Source: Pseudomonas maumuensis (GTDB taxonomy: Bacteria; Pseudomonadota; Gammaproteobacteria; Pseudomonadales; Pseudomonadaceae). Taken from it: 64,000 bases of DNA. The translations under genes were made by a program, and so were the position numbers. The stretch spans positions 124,001-188,000 of the forward strand of contig NZ_CP077077.1 of assembly GCF_019139675.1 (NCBI RefSeq), in the 5' to 3' direction. Within the stretch, counting starts at the first letter, position 1. The number at the start of each line of letters is the position of its first letter. The notes under the pieces were generated by a model. The model searched no databases. It saw only the letters and a list, made by a program, of their open reading frames with translations, and was not told the DNA's origin. This document shows positions 62,949-64,000 of the stretch, in pieces.

Positions 62949-63854
62949 CTAAGCTTCGGCGTCACAGGCCACCAACTGTCTCACCAGCCCCTGCGCTAGC
63001 GCCGACAAGCCATACCCCACCCGGCTCACCACCCCATAGCGGGTGTAGAACGCCTCTTCCTGTTCCGGTACCAGGTCCGCCAGCTTGAGCGCCACCAGCC
63101 CTTCGTACGGACGCAAGTTTGCGCTGCAGGCGATGCCGAGGGTGTCCGAGTGCAGCACGACATTGAGCAGCGCATAGCCATGCTCGCATTCCACGCTGGG
63201 CAGAAAATCCTGGCGCCCGCTTAGGTCGCTGAGGATCTTGCGGATGTTCGGCGGGCGGAAGGTGGTCGCCAGCGGATAGTCGAACAGGTCCCGCGCCCGC
63301 ACTTCGCCAAGCTCGGTCAATGGATGCCCCTGGCGGCAGCAGAAGTGCCAGCGTTGGGGCGTGAGCTTATGCACCTGGTAATCCGGGTCGGCTTCGAACT
63401 GGCGGGTGTCGGCGACGAAGAACTCGATCTCCTCGGCGATCAGCCGGCGGTTCAAGGCCTGCCAATTGTCCACCTGGAAGCAGGTGCGCGCTGCCGGGTA
63501 CTCGGCGACGAAGCGCGCCACCGCCCGCGGCACTAGCCCGCCGGCGGGCGCCGGCCCCGAACCAAAGCGCACCACGCCGGTGGTGGCGCCATTGAACTGA
63601 TTGATCTCGTTGACCAGGTTGTGCGCCCCATGCACCAGGCGCCGCGAATGCTCCAGCACCAGCAGGCCCTGGCGGGTCGGCGCCAGCTCCTTGCTGGCGC
63701 GGTCGACCAGGCGGCAGCCGACGTTGTGCTCCAGCGTCTGGATGCTGCGGCTGAAAGCCGATTGCGAGAGGTTCACCGCAGCCGCCGCGGCGACGAAGCT
63801 GCGGTGCTCGACAAGGGCGATGAAGTGGCGGAGCTGGCGCAGGTCGATATGCAT
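62949..63854 (-). CDS. sftR: LysR-family regulator of sulfate-ester genes (SftR-like)
   Basis: The 301-residue LysR protein has a winged helix (about 3-62; LRQLRHFIALVEHRSFVAAA, SQSAFSRSIQTLEHNVGCRL) and a LysR substrate-binding domain (about 88-295). In P. putida S-313 the LysR regulator SftR controls sulfate-ester genes and lies in this locus. Position next to atsK supports the same identity here, but I cannot compare sequences. It converges with atsK. Confidence 0.75.
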   Translation of the reverse strand: MHIDLRQLRHFIALVEHRSFVAAAAAVNLSQSAFSRSIQTLEHNVGCRLVDRASKELAPTRQGLLVLEHSRRLVHGAHNLVNEINQFNGATTGVVRFGSGPAPAGGLVPRAVARFVAEYPAARTCFQVDNWQALNRRLIAEEIEFFVADTRQFEADPDYQVHKLTPQRWHFCCRQGHPLTELGEVRARDLFDYPLATTFRPPNIRKILSDLSGRQDFLPSVECEHGYALLNVVLHSDTLGIACSANLRPYEGLVALKLADLVPEQEEAFYTRYGVVSRVGYGLSALAQGLVRQLVACDAEA

Positions 63855-64000
63855 TTTCTACATGGAAACTTTCGGTGGAATGCAATTGCTGGGAAGGGTT
63901 GGGAACCTTATAAAGGGAGTCACTTATTCCACAAAATATGAATTAAAAATATTTATATCTCTTAAAAGAATATACGTCTGCCTGACCGCGATTCGGTTCC
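63855..64000. other. AT-rich upstream region at the right edge
   Basis: These last 146 bp are much richer in A and T than the rest and contain words such as TATGAATTAAAAATATTTATAT. This is probably the regulator's promoter, possibly shared with a divergent gene beyond the window, for example a sulfate-ester outer-membrane receptor. No gene is seen inside. Confidence 0.4.

Overview
The window is chromosomal DNA of a fluorescent Pseudomonas, most likely of the P. putida group. It is GC-rich throughout. It has Pseudomonas-type REP sequences of the GTGGGAGC...GCTTGCC...GCGAT type between genes, algR/algP/rsd (algQ) near hemCD, sutA beside glnK-amtB, and an alkylsulfatase locus that looks very like the atsK locus known from P. 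putida. About 65 protein genes, one short leader ORF and one tRNA can be supported. No prophage, insertion sequence, CRISPR array or integron was seen.

Layout. 1-3.7 kb: the end of an amidohydrolase gene, a LysR regulator, and a direct tandem duplication of about 1,010 bp that carries a small gene of unknown function with a highly structured leader and is bounded by REP composites. 3.7-8.7 kb: a KefB/C-type antiporter, a secreted esterase, a DUF2790 protein and comM. 8.9-13 kb: an iron-signalling trio (TonB-dependent receptor, FecR anti-sigma, FecI sigma) with candidate Fur boxes. 13.1-17.8 kb: mgtA with a downstream SLOG-type gene and a long leader containing a 36-codon ORF, a molbindin and a gamma-glutamylcyclotransferase-like gene. 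17.8-21 kb: ubiK, then glnK-amtB behind an NtrC/sigma-54 promoter, then sutA.

21-31.5 kb is housekeeping: HAD-xerC-DUF484-dapF-lysA-lptM on the minus strand, cyaY, DUF1289 and rnk on the plus strand, cyaA, two small conserved genes and a glutathione transferase. 31.5-42 kb: argH, algR (with no sensor gene between them), hemC-hemD-hemX-hemY, dsbB, rsd, an FKBP isomerase and the repeat-rich histone-like algP. 42-53.7 kb: an ABC-F ATPase, an MscS-like protein, a LysE exporter, slipin-nfeD, a YbaK deacylase, small conserved genes, a CBS protein, an M20 peptidase, a DUF3857/transglutaminase-like exported protein with a candidate Fur box, and tRNA-Arg(CCG).

53.9-64 kb is the most interesting part. 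A HutC/GntR-type regulator with a perfect palindromic operator heads an overlapping or closely spaced five-gene set. It encodes an adenylylsulfate-reductase-like flavoprotein (AprA family), an AprB-like two-cluster ferredoxin, a HEAT-repeat protein and a DUF971 protein. This set converges, 19 bp apart, on a sulfate-ester locus: atsC-atsB (ABC transporter), divergent atsR-atsK (binding protein and 2-oxoglutarate-dependent alkylsulfatase) and an SftR-like LysR regulator. The ats/sft part matches a described system. The AprAB-like operon next to it is, as far as I know, uncharacterised in Pseudomonas and is the best candidate here for an undescribed redox or sulfur pathway.
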